Source: Adiantum capillus-veneris (lineage: Eukaryota; Streptophyta; Polypodiopsida; Polypodiales; Pteridaceae). Taken from it: DNA of 64,000 nt. This document shows, piece by piece, positions 52,467-63,001 of the stretch. The DNA is taken from assembly GCA_014529385.2 (NCBI GenBank), contig CM043960.1, positions 30,480,396 to 30,544,395 on the forward strand, given 5' to 3'. A program made the position numbers and the translations under genes. Numbering within the stretch: the first letter of the stretch is position 1; every line of letters begins with the position of its first letter. The notes beneath the pieces are model-generated. The model made no database searches. It had not been told where the DNA came from and saw only the letters and a list, made by a program, of their open reading frames with translations.

Positions 52467-53865
52467 CTATCCACCCATGTCTCCATTGGCTATGAACAAC
52501 AATGTTCGTTCATCTAAGCTATATCTTCCTTCTCCTGCGGCCTGTGCAGCAGTTCGAGGTCCTTGATTCCCTATCATGCTCCATGGATCTGGTGTCGAGG
52601 TTTCTTTCGATGGATAATAGACAAGGTTTTCCACATATCCGTTGGGATCCTCATAATATGCATGCATAGGCACCAAAGCCTTTTCTTCTGATTCAGTTAC
52701 CGTTGGGGTGTATCTTACACCAACTGGTCGTAATCCTGGTAGGGGTGGTTGTTGCCCCAACACCGGTTGTGGTCTCTCTACACCTACAGGTCCTGGTAAG
52801 TTGCCTGCTTGATATCTAGGCATAGGTGGAACTTGAGGGGAAGCTACGGGAGCTTGGGGAGCATAAGGTCTCTCCCTCACATATCCCTTGTTATAGTAAC
52901 ATTCCTCGGTCCCATGGTTTGTCCATTTTTGTTCAATAGCACACCACTTAGGCTGTTTAGCCTGGGGTTTGGCGTACAAGTTGATCTTTTTTAGCACTTC
53001 ATCTACGAGCTGCTCCTGGTTTACCTCTATTTCTCCTTTCAGTGTTGTCTTGGAGGACTTGCTCCCACTTTGCTGTGAAGATGAATCGTCATCAAGGTCC
53101 TTGAACTCCCCTTCTTTGTAGACAGCACAATTGTCCACAAGGTACAAAGCTTCCTTGGTCAACTCATTCAATGTAGTGCTCCTCTTCATATGTAAGTCTT
53201 TCTGGAGATCTGCATTCCTTAGTCCTTGGATGAATATCAGCATAAGTCTGGACTAAGTTGGCAGTTCTTCAACAAAACATAACTTAACATATCGCTTTAG
53301 TCTTAGGGCTGCCTTCCGTACAGATTCTCCATCTTTTTGTTTGAATTTATGGATTTGTGAGACGGTATTATGAGCTATTCCCCTTTGAGAGAATTCCTCA
53401 ATAAACTCGTCAAACACTTCCTCCATCGACTCAAAGTCTCTACGCTCCATAGAGTCAAACCAAGTTGCAACATCATCCTCTAGGGTTAGTCCAAACCCTG
53501 CAAATTGGGTAGGAAAGTCTAACACCTCTTCGGCTCTAATCACACGTACAAAGGCTGCTACATGATCTCTTGGGTCTCTGTTTCCTGTTTACCCATTTTT
53601 GCACTTGAGAAGGTCTAATTCTGCGATGGTCTACAAACCTCATCATTGGATCACCCCTTCCAAGTCTATACCCCTCCTTAGGCCTTCTGTAATAGGCTGG
53701 TTCCTCGCCCAACGGTGCTCCTAAGCCATAATTTCTAACGGTTCTCGCCGGAGGTGGTCCTTCTCTTCGAACTCGTTCCATGGGTGGTCCTCCAAGCTCG
53801 GTCGACCCTTGTGTCTTTGGCTTACTCTCTGCTTGATACCTTGAATAGTGTGGGGGTTCTTGCAA
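52467..53865 (-). pseudogene. Gag of element 2, interrupted
   Basis: Pieces 53865-53536, 53543-53253 and 53243-52467 form a Gag protein. The first has Pro/Arg-rich text and RRIRPSQVQKWV. The second has the Retrotrans_gag-type core (VLDFPTQFAGFGLTLEDDVATWF, DEFIEEFSQRGIAHNTVSQI, KFKQKDGESVRKAALRLKRY). The third has GLRNADLQKDLHMKRSTTL and a Pro/Gln/Gly-rich tail (PPMPRYQAGNLPGPVG). A frameshift near 53540, a TAG at 53253 and a TAG at 52467 break it. Gag forms the particle that packages element RNA. Confidence 0.85.
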
Positions 53866-53886
53866 ATCTCTGAGCCCTCGTGCACC

Positions 53887-54852
53887 TTAATAACCCTCTC
53901 GGTTTCGGTCTGGTTCCATTGTTGCACTTTGTCGAAGCCATGCCTGCAATGATGGCAGGTTTGCTGGTTGGTCTTGGTTGGTGAATGCTTGTGGTCTGGT
54001 GGAATGTGATGTAGCGTCATACTCATCTGAAAGCGGATTCGTTGACTTGCTTGGGGTGTGGGCGGATCTTGGTATTTCCTCAGGGGCGTATGCTGATGCT
54101 CCTGGATCTGTTGCTCTTTCTACTTCCTCTGAAAGAATACGTTGGTATTCTCGCCCATATCTATCAACAAAAACTATGCCCTTCCCCGTAGCAGTTTCAT
54201 AAGAGAATAAGTAAAGAACCTTGTCTTTGCTTAGTTCGTCTATGTATGGTTCTTTACTGCGAAAGTAAGAGACAATACCCTCGCTCTCGTGTTTGTAGAT
54301 TCCCACATTCTCGTTATAAGTTGGAACCCTGATTGTTTTCTTATCATACATGAAAATAGCTCCGTGCCGATCAATGTTTGGTGTCGGCTCTTGAGTTTTT
54401 GAAACCATTTTCCCTTTAGCCACGTTGTCTCCATATCTGTTGTAATCTTCAGGGTTGCTAACTATTAAATAGTGGTTCCCCTTTTCGTTTCGGAATCTAT
54501 CTCCATCATCATACACGTGGATTATCTCCAATCTTTGTGCTGGTTTCTCTTCAATGCAAATGCACTTGCGACCTCGATAGTTAGAATAGACTAGGGCTTC
54601 TCTTGAGTTTGTTCCCTCCAAGAAGATCACCATAAGCCTGGAATCATTCAAAGGATTTTGGGAGGTACTTCCTCCTTGCATAGGTCCATCATAGGTGAAA
54701 CCTCCTGGCTGTTGGCTACCCATCATGAAGAAAGATTTGTCTGACGAAGTGTCAATATCACTACCTTCCTCAATAATCAGTGCTAGCGGATCTAACCTTG
54801 CCTGAGTTACACTCTCTTCGGTGGACACTACACTACCTTGGTCACCTGCCAC
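53887..54852 (-). CDS. Gag N-terminal extension of element 2 (no known family)
   Basis: A 321-codon frame continues in the same register into Gag after one TAA, so it is probably the N-terminal part of the Gag polyprotein. It begins near VVSTEESVTQARLDPLALII and contains RKCICIEEKPAQRLEIIHVY, HYLIVSNPEDYNRYG, VGIYKHESEGIVSYFRSKEP and KVLYLFSYETATGKGIVFVD. Copies A and B of element 1 carry the same landmarks in the same order (STEESVNQGN; YLQVENPDMIDKWGL or YLIVHNPFIVDKWGL; LYKYDNGEKI; CLYLFTYK). Conservation across clearly diverged elements suggests a real functional domain. No known fold is recognised. Confidence 0.75.
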   Translation of the reverse strand: MAGDQGSVVSTEESVTQARLDPLALIIEEGSDIDTSSDKSFFMMGSQQPGGFTYDGPMQGGSTSQNPLNDSRLMVIFLEGTNSREALVYSNYRGRKCICIEEKPAQRLEIIHVYDDGDRFRNEKGNHYLIVSNPEDYNRYGDNVAKGKMVSKTQEPTPNIDRHGAIFMYDKKTIRVPTYNENVGIYKHESEGIVSYFRSKEPYIDELSKDKVLYLFSYETATGKGIVFVDRYGREYQRILSEEVERATDPGASAYAPEEIPRSAHTPSKSTNPLSDEYDATSHSTRPQAFTNQDQPANLPSLQAWLRQSATMEPDRNREGY

Positions 54853-56695
54853 CTTCCGGTCTCTAACAATGTATCTTCCTCATCTCAAATTCATCAAACT
54901 TATCAATGCAACTTATCACAAGTTCAACCACTAACCTGGCAATGGATCAGTTTCTGCACAACTTCTTGCTTTGCTGCCAAATAGACTTGTACACAAGAGT
55001 TTTAATTTCGGCAATTGAATCACCGCTCTTATCTGCTAGAGGTTATCTTAGTAATGATTGGTATAACTGGAGAGTTAATCTCAAACACTACTGTATTTTA
55101 TACACTGTTGATGTTCCGGATTAGGTTGCTAACCTGAAACAGTACTTTTCTCTGATGTTGGCCAATTTAAGAGAAAAAGCTTGAATTCAATCTTTGCTTT
55201 GTCAAATGGGCAACCAAGGTCCAAATTTACTTCTGAAAGGAGTTCTGGAACCCGTAAGCCAAATAGAACCTCACTGTTTAGGCCAGGTCAAATTTTCCTT
55301 GCAGAATGCCCCAATAGACATCTTACGCGTAGGATGTCTCCTGCTGCATTTTGCCTAGATTTCTGCACTATATTTTTCCCTCGTTGTGCTGAGCTTATAG
55401 CTGTTTTTACTTTCTGATTTGGACTTCTAGAAGCTGGTCAATGAGTCAGAAATTTGTTCCGACAGCCTGGTGATGGTGTTGATCAGTCTAATCAACTCCA
55501 AATAATTGACTAGCAGGCTTGCCTTAGGCTATATAACACCTTACAATGCTCAAAGTCCAATTATGGCTTCATTTTCTTGCATTAGACATCCTACGCGTAG
55601 GATGTCTTTTTTTATTAGAATGGCTTTAAACTCAAGACTTAAGCTCTCCTTGAGATGATGATCACCTTGGTATACTCAGATTTCAGTTTGGAGTCCCAAA
55701 TCACTCAGAAGACATCCTATGCGTAGGATGTCTATTTGGTGTGTTTGACCCCAGATTTGTTCCAGAGCTTCCCCCTGATGTCAGTATCCCAGTGGTATGC
55801 TTAGATCTTGATTTGGATGTCAAAAGTCCTAAACTTCAGCTGTTTTTGCTTTTTCAGTCAAAAGTGCTAAAGTCCACTTTGAACCCAATTTTCTTACCCA
55901 ACTGAGGTGAAACCCCTTTCATTTACTCAATATATCATGAAAGACACACTCATGCAGCCATCCTATGGTTTTGGTTTCAAGTTGATGTTTTGGCACTAAT
56001 TGGGTAGGATGTCTAGAAATTTCAGTCTATCTGGCCTTATCCTGTCAAGAGATGGCCAAGTTTCCACTTTCCAGTTGAAATTAGGGTAAACCCTACCTTC
56101 AGAACACACTGGTCAACTCAAAATCCCAAAATCCCTCCCAGATTGGCCTGTAGACATCCTACGCGTAGGATGTCTCCTGGCTTAAAATTAAAGTTTTTTT
56201 ATGATAGAAATGCTCCTGATGCTCTGTAGGCCTATCAGAAACACTCACGGTAACTTTTGGATTTCAATTAGGCTTTCAAACACACTTTTGCGTCTTTTAC
56301 AAACTTGTAATGATTCTACCAAGCAAGTATACATGCATGAAATGCTCTAGATCTGAATCATGATGTTCTACTTACTCTACTCCTACCTACCATGAGGAAA
56401 TGGTGATAATGGTATTTTTGGTTGCTTTTTTGGCCTCTCCGGAATCTCAAGCTCTACTCTCACCGCTTCTACCACTCCCACTTCTACTCTAGACTCGACT
56501 AATACCTAAAACTACCTAAGTCTACCTCCTATACCTAAATCGAAGGATCTAGGCCAGACACACGCTTCCTAGACTCCCTCTAAGACATAGAGAGTCCTCC
56601 ACCCTCTGATCCTATCTAAATGTAAAGCGAGACTCTTGGCAAGCCAAAAATCCCAATCCTCAAGGATTAGTCTCGGTCACCTACCTAAGGTTTTC
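54853..56695 (-). other. Untranslated leader of element 2
   Basis: About 1.85 kb between PBS and first ORF, without coding potential, carrying the palindromes listed separately and degenerate repeats around them (for example CTTAGATCTTGATTTGGA versus CTCAGATTTCAGTTTGGA before palindromes). Confidence 0.65.
55316..56175. repeat. Four 24-bp palindromes in the element 2 leader
   Basis: Each is an inverted pair of the 12-mer AGACATCCTACG (second half CGTAGGATGTCT). Positions: 55316-55339 (one mismatch), 55584-55607 (perfect), 55710-55733 (one mismatch), 56152-56175 (perfect). A half-copy GTAGGATGTCT lies near 56004, and another inside the 3' LTR near 39735. The core ACGCGT is an MluI-type hexamer. 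The arrangement parallels the element 1 leader although the sequences are unrelated. Confidence 0.9.
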
Positions 56696-56696
56696 A

Positions 56697-56714
56697 TCCC
56701 CGGCAGCGGCGCCA
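56697..56714 (-). other. Primer-binding site of element 2
   Basis: On the minus strand TGGCGCCGCTGCCGGGGA follows the LTR end CCAACA after one T. It is the same class of site as at 11518-11537. Confidence 0.88.
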
Positions 56715-56715
56715 A

Positions 56716-57568
56716 TGTTGGACGGGTACGCCGCGACGGACGTCAGTACAACGAGAACTCACCTAACAAGTAATGTCAGCTAAGGACGAAGCTCGACCCG
56801 CAGGCGCGTGGAAGCAAGCATAAGGTGTCAACCTACACTCGACCGACTCTTAACTAATTCCTACAGAGGCTCCTACCACTTGTCTAAGTCATAGTTTTCA
56901 AGAGAACAAAAGAGGATGCTTCCTACAACTCTTGCTAGAGCCGAATACCTATCAAACACTTTCGAAACACCATGGAACTTGAAGGAGACCCTACTAATAC
57001 CTATAGGCCACTCTCCCTAAGTCTTCGTTTCCGAAATATGAAGTGCCTAATGTGTAGTTCTACTCATTGTGAATGCATGGATATGCTGCAATGCGAAATC
57101 GGACAACGTATGCTCACCCAAACAACCGATGAAGCTCGTAGAAGGAGCTCCCAAAGCTGGGCAATGTTGGTATCGGCTTGTAGCTCTAGTCGGGGGCAAC
57201 ACGCTGCACTTCTCCGCACTCGATTCTGACCATCGTAGCACACGTAGCGTCAAGACAAAGCTCACACTCTCTCTCACGTACACAGTACGCTCACTCACAA
57301 ACTTAAACTTGTTTAAAATGACAAAAGTTTTTTCATTAAGGTCAAAAAGTGATATATATACCTTACAACTTCTCAAACCCTAAAGTTTCAAAATCATCCA
57401 TCTACTCCATCTAACTATCAAAACTGGGATACAATCTGGAAACTTCTGTAAGTCCCAATATTTACAAGGTGAAAAACCGGGTTTTCCTCAATGAATGACT
57501 AATTTCAAAAAAAAATAAAATAATCCGCCGAGTAGTTAGATGCCGTGGGGTGTGTCCAGCTTCTAACA
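56716..57568 (-). mobile_element. 5' LTR of element 2
   Basis: 853 bp, TG...CA, matching 39382-40318 apart from scattered substitutions and two deletions. A minus-strand TATA box lies at 57352-57360 (GGTATATATATC), placing the element transcription start near 57320. Short frames inside the LTR occur in both copies and have no recognised domain. Confidence 0.93.
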
Positions 57569-57573
57569 TGGGA
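57569..57573. repeat. Target-site duplication of element 2, right copy
   Basis: TGGGA, identical to 39377-39381. Confidence 0.9.
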
Positions 57574-58379
57574 GAACACAGAGCGCAGGTTGCGACTTGA
57601 AGGCCAATACGAGTTGTTGAGTCTAGCTGGGATACCAGAATTTGACCCCCACCAGAAGGTCAGGACAATGTTGGGCAATATGAAGGTATGTTGCAGAGAC
57701 TTAAAGGAAGATATCCCACCTACTTGCGACATGTCAAAATTAGAGCTCTGTGATAAATTGTGGGAAGAACAGAAGGTAAAGATGAAGCGTCTGAAAGCGC
57801 AGGACCAAGCAGCTTTACCCAAGAGATTGAAGATGGCCCAAGATGCGCAAGCAGCTTTGTCGATCCGATGCCAACGGTACCGGCACAATCATGCGCACTA
57901 CTTTGAATGCAAAATACGCTCATCTTGTCGGAATCCCTCACGAAGCCTTGGTAGAAGGTATGAGGATTGGAGCAGGCTCCTTCGGTGTGTGCACGTTGTA
58001 CACTATCAAAGGCATCTCATATTTTCCAGACCACATTACATATGTGGGAAAATGTTGTAAGGGAGGGAGTGAGGCGAAATTTGACATCTTTCAGATAGAC
58101 CAAGGAATGCAAACGCTTCACCCCTCCATTGTAAGGTGCATCGGGTTTACTACAGAAGCTCCTTGGATCACGATATTCCCATACTACAATGGGGGTACTG
58201 TGGGCGACATGATGTGCCGCTTACCGTTCGGTCACGGATTGTTCAGACGACACATGCACAGGCTACAACACGGCTGGAGGTCATTGCTTGTAGCAAACAA
58301 CCCTGTAAGCGAGATAGAGACGGTGTCGTGCTGTGGCACGTATATAGTGGGAACGGGCATTAAACGATTTATCTTGTGA
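57574..58379 (+). pseudogene. Protein-kinase-like gene fragment, right of the retrotransposon
   Basis: The frame continues from 39381 (TENTERRLRLEGQYELL...) through a charged helix (KLWEEQKVKMKRLKAQDQAA) to about 57860, then a +1 shift is needed. The shifted frame encodes a kinase N-lobe: glycine loop GAGSFGVC (about 57969), the VAIK-like YVGKCC, HPSIVRCIGF (beta4) and ITIFPYYNGGTVGDMM (beta5/hinge, about 58180). In another frame GVVLWHVYSG (58317-58351) resembles kinase subdomain IX. The HRD catalytic loop and DFG motif are not visible, so it is either truncated or split by introns I cannot resolve. A possible 5' splice site (AAG/GTATGT) lies at 57686. The kinase fold is well supported; gene identity and activity are not. 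Confidence 0.6.
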
Positions 58380-58800
58380 CTTTTTGACGCATAAGTATAC
58401 TCCATATAATACTCATATGCAAAAATAAAAGCTTTCTACCATACCTTAGTATTACCTTTGAAGTATTATAAATGTACATTACTATTAGAAAGTACTGCAA
58501 GAGAAGTATCAATGATTATGTACATTACTATTAGAAAGTACTGCAAGAGAAGTATCAATGATTGTGCCTCTTTTTGTCTGGGGAAAAAGCATTTGTATAT
58601 TTCTTCTAATATCTCAGCTATACCCTACCATATATAAATTATTTTCTTCTTTTCACATTTATTTAATAATATAACCCTTCAATAATGCATACCTTCTTGG
58701 ATACATACAAGAGGGAAGGGCCTACTAGAAGACTTTATGAAAAGGAAGATCCAAAGCTTCTTGGACCATCCCAATTTGAAAATCCCGACCTAAGGGCATG
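58380..58800. other. No gene recognised; contains a 46-bp tandem duplication
   Basis: AT-rich. At 58473-58518 and 58519-58564 a 46-bp unit (TGTACATTACTATTAGAAAG...) is repeated perfectly or nearly so. Confidence 0.7.
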
Positions 58801-60535
58801 GAGAAAAGGCCAAAACCAAGTCAAGCTCTTTTAGTAGGCCAATTTTGCCTTTTGAAGCATGTCAATCCGAGTTACAGGTCAAAAGTTACAGGGAAACCAG
58901 TGAAAAACCCTACACTGCAAGAAGAGATGGTAAATAGGTGAATCAAGTGAAAAGAGGTAATCTTGGTCTTTTTCCATAAAATAAGATATTTGGAGGATAA
59001 AAGACACAAGCATGTGAATGTGACACCTCAAAGATGCCTTGAAGGACAAGACACAAAAGCTGGGACCCCCTGCTGGAGCCACACAGAAGATGCCTAGGTG
59101 GGGCCCACATACATCATGCACCCACATGGAGCCTTAACGACCAAAAATGCTGAATTTCATGATATTTTGAGTCCTAATATTGCCCATTTTAGGAAATATC
59201 CAAAGAATATTTGATTTGGTCTAACTCTTTAGCCTAATCAAGTGATTATGTAAAACATGGCTCCCTCACCTATAAAAAGGGCAACCTTCTCTTCATTGGG
59301 GGCAAGTTATGAGTGAGTGAGAATAGCTCAATTTCATAGTGACACACTCATCTTAGTGCCACACTTTCTCTTGAAGAAAGGCTGAAGTCTTGCCTCATCT
59401 TCTCTCTCCATTAAGGTGGTGGCGATTGCTCTCATGTAAGATATATGTTGCTAGTTTTACTTTCATTTGCATATCTAGTCCAATACTTGTCTCTAACTCT
59501 ATGTCTATCTCTCATTATCTATCTCGAATACCACCACCACACTTAGATCTATCTCTAATTCTATCTTTACTCCTCCTTTCATCTCTCTTGTTGTGTCCTA
59601 ATTGTTTCATTGGAAGGTATTCAAGCAGCAACCTTGTCAATGTAATGGGTACAACCTTCTTGCAGGAAACAATTATATGCACAAGGTTAGTAACCATATC
59701 TTTATCTTCCACAAGCATCTCTCTCTCTTAAGGTTCTCATTCTCTTCCACAAACTCTAGAATCTCCTTGCTACAGGTACTTCTCTCCCCGCAGTATCCTT
59801 ATTGCCTAAGGGCAACAATAGGGATTGGGAGAGAAACTATCTTCTTCTTCTCCTTTCACTTCTTTCACACCTTTATCTTTGCAAATACTAAGTATATAAT
59901 TGATGAATAACCATAATCCACATAGATGTAATTTCTTTCAATTCCATTTAGTGCAATCTATTAGGGTCAACATTTAGATTAGTCAAAAGATTCACTTTCA
60001 GCAACGCATAGTGTTCTATTTGGTCCTGAAAGGCTCAACAAAATACTCCTCTCACCAAATCCCTTCATACTACCTATTATTGACTATGACTTCTCTTTTG
60101 ATGTGAATGTGGTTATTTTATTATGAATCAAGAGGATTTGTACTCACAACTAATCCCAATCGCTAGACAAAACATATACATTATAGTGAGCACAAAGCTA
60201 TTGTTCCAAAGAGGAATCCGTAGCTTATTTGGACAACAAAGATTAAATATCATTAACTCATCCATTAACCCTTTTATCCTACCCATGATACGATATGATC
60301 GTAATCTCGATGTTTTCATTTTTGTTTTGTTCTGACTATCTTTCATGAGTTCTCTCCATCACGTGTGTGTTTGTAAGGAAAAGTGAGCGGCTTCTTTGGC
60401 TATATTTCTTCTTTAGCTCTAGAAGCTATGTTATCTACATCTTAGCTCCTTCTCATAACCCTTGAGCTTCCTCACAAACTCTCACAGCAAGAGGCCCGGT
60501 GCCTTCCTGGCAAGACCACCAACTTGTTGACATAT
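58800..60535 (+). mobile_element. Probable 5' LTR/leader of element 5, ends not resolved
   Basis: The region precedes the Gag start of element 5 and has LTR-like features: a TATA box CCTATAAAAAGG (about 59270-59281) followed by a pyrimidine-rich 5' leader, and no coding potential of its own. Sequence just before Gag (TTGGTGAGCGCGACGCG, about 60538) could be the primer-binding site. A second LTR is not in the window, so the left end is arbitrary. Confidence 0.4.
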
Positions 60536-60587
60536 TATTGGTGAGCGCGACGCGAATCTGCCAGGGTGAGAGTTTGTGGGTAACCAT

Positions 60588-61933
60588 GGGTGATCATGCT
60601 GAGTAACAGGGTATGCATTTTGACCCAGCAACAATGCAAATGTTTCAAGCATTTGCAATGTTCATGCAACAACAACATGCTATTGAAAGAAGGGAGATTT
60701 CAGCAACGAAGGCCATACAAGCGGTCGTCAACAAAATGGATCAGTTCAATGGCGAAGATGTAACCAAGTACTTACGCGAGTATGTGAAGGAGATGGAGCT
60801 GCATCACGTGTCAGAAGGTGAGATGATTCAAAGCTTTGAGCTAGTTGTTGCTCCGGAAATTAGGGAGCATGTTAGGGCAATTAAAGATGGGCATGGGAGA
60901 AATTGGGAAGAACTCAAAGTAGCTTTAAAGGAGGAATATTTCATGGAGGACTCGGAGAGAGTGACCAAAAGGACATTCTTAGAATGGGTAGTCAAAGCCA
61001 AAGCAAGGACTATCAATAACAGAGCTACTTAGGGAATTTGAGCGGCGCTATGCACAACTCACTAGGACAGAAAGGGCCACACTAGATGTAGAGAAGACAG
61101 ATCTTTTCTTACAAGCCGCACGTAAAGAGTTTCAAGAAAATTTGGAGCTTCTTCTTGAAGATAAAGATGCTGAGCAAGGACTAAAGACCGACTGGAATGA
61201 AGTTGAAGGTGCTGTCTCGTTGCTTACCAAATGACAAAGAAGAAGGGACAAGATGGTAGTAAACACTACAAGTCCTTCAACCTCAACTTCTGACAAAATG
61301 GTAAAGCTTACTTTTATCGCTCCTAAGTTTGATGAGTCCATGCTAGATGAGCTTGTGAAGGGAATGCGTGACTTGAAGGTGAAGCTTGCAAAGCTTGAAG
61401 ATGAAGGTGAAGCTTTCTTCAAGCTTGCAAAGGTTGAAGAAAAAGACCAACCATCAGGGCCACTTCCTAGACAAAGACAACAGCCCAAAGAAGGGTTTGT
61501 TAATAGGTGTATTTGGTGTGATAGTACAGACCATGTAAGAAGGGATTGTGATGATTTTAGTGATGCTTTGTCAAAAGATGTTGTCTTTTTTAAGGATGGT
61601 AAAATCCACTTAAGAGAAATAGATCTACCCTTGAGAAATAACTTTGGGAAGGGGGGAATGCAAACCTTAGTTGAAGATATGGCAACTAAGCATGCCACCT
61701 CTTCAGTTGAGGCAGCTACTTATGGAGTAAAAATTGAACATTTTTGTGATGAAGAGGTGAGTGACCATCATGGTCAAATTTGGCCAAATGTCATGCAATT
61801 AGCTAAAAAGGGAAAGCTTACAAAAGAGATTCTACATGAAGCAGGTGATTGCATACGTCTAGAAACAGGATGGAATGATCCAGTGGACTCATTGTCAGTG
61901 CATGCCTACATTACAAAATGCCAACAAAAATGA
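60588..61933 (+). pseudogene. Gag of Ty3/gypsy element 5
   Basis: The probable first methionine is at 60588, with a TAA six codons later; the open frame starts at 60613. Landmarks are MQMFQAFAMFMQQQHA, KMDQFNGEDVTKYLREYVKE, FELVVAPEIREHVRAIKDGH and WEELKVALKEEYFMED (capsid-like). After stops near 61030 and 61232 the second half has a zinc knuckle CIWCDSTDHVRRDC (about 61508) and GKIHLREIDLPLRNNFGKGG. The two halves are in different frames, so the copy is broken. It is only distantly like the Gag of elements 1 and 2. Confidence 0.75.
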
Positions 61934-62072
61934 GGCAATTGTAGAAGAGAAGCGCAGACGTGAGAATGCTGATGAAGGACCATCAAAAAGAGCTTCTAGA
62001 AGTGGGGGAAGAAGCGACTCAATGCCTTCTCAAACACCCTCGACATAAGGAGCATCTCCACCTGAAGTACTC

Positions 62073-63001
62073 ATGGAGGAGTCTACAATAGGAAAGAAGA
62101 AAGAGCCAACAAAAGGTAAGACAAAAGGCCCAACTTATAAACTACAATCTGATATTGAGGTTGCTACAGATTTAAAGAAAGTCTTGGAGGAAAGGATCTT
62201 GAATAGCAAGATTGAGTTTACTCTGGGAGAAGTTCTTGGCATTGCAAAGCGTGAATTCCATGAGGATATCATTGACATCATTAAGAGGAAGAGGCAAACC
62301 CTTGCTGAAGTTTCTCGTCCACAGGTTGAAGGGGAAACCTTGAAGACACAAGGGATGCAGCTGCTAAATAAGGAGGATGATGGAGATGTGGTAGGATGCT
62401 ACTAATCTGGTGGGAGAGTGAAGCAAGTGCATTTCTCAAATGATGATGAAGAAGTTGAAGATATTCCTAGGAGCTACTATTCACGAAGTCACTGGGCAAG
62501 GGCTACTACAGAAACTTTGGTCAAGGTAGGTGATCTTGAAGAGCCATTTGTTGCCTTGATTGACCATGGTTCAGAAATAAACATAATGTCAAAGAGTATC
62601 TACAACAAGTGCAAATGGCCGATGGAACAGATCATGGCTGGATGGTAAAAGTGGCAAACAATTCATCCGGTGAATTGTATGCAGCATGTCCAGGTGTGAA
62701 GGTGACAATAGGTGATGTAAAGATTGACCAAAACTTCTTTGTACAGGATACATCTTCATATCATCTCATCCTTGGACAGCCCTACATTGTGGGAGTTCGA
62801 ATGGAAACAAAGGTAATGTACGATGGTTCAACATATGCTAGGATATGCAGCAAAGATGGTAAACGAGCTGTCCAATTTCTCACAGTTTGTGTAAACCATG
62901 AAAGAAATCGTGACAACCACAGAGAACATCCTCTACCAAAGGTAAGCAAAGAGTTTCATGATCATAGAGAAATGATGGGTTTTGGCCAAGTACCATTGTA
63001 A
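62073..63001 (+). pseudogene. Linker and protease of element 5
   Basis: The frame 62073-62405 is a lysine/glutamate-rich linker with EVATDLKKVLEERILNSKIE. Protease is split: 62418-62648 has LIDHGSEINIMSKSIYNKC (active-site Ser replaced, DHG instead of DSG/DTG), and 62609-63001 has FFVQDTSSYHLILGQPYIVG, the I/L-L-G motif and following strand. A frame change at about 62630 separates them. Confidence 0.7.

Larger units (their letters stand above)
39382..57568 (-). mobile_element. Full-length Ty3/gypsy retrotransposon (element 2), 18.2 kb
   Basis: Two LTRs with TG...CA ends, a TGGGA target duplication, a PBS beside the right LTR and a polypurine tract beside the left one define a complete element on the minus strand. 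Order: 5' LTR, PBS, palindrome-bearing leader, Gag N-terminal extension, Gag, protease, RT, RNase H, integrase, second protease-like ORF, spacer, coiled-coil ORF, PPT, 3' LTR. Protease before RT and RNase H before integrase is the Ty3/gypsy order. The coding frame from 54852 to 43860 largely stays in one register but is broken by single stops and at least one frameshift, so it is not autonomous now. It inserted into an exon of a kinase-like gene. Confidence 0.93.
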
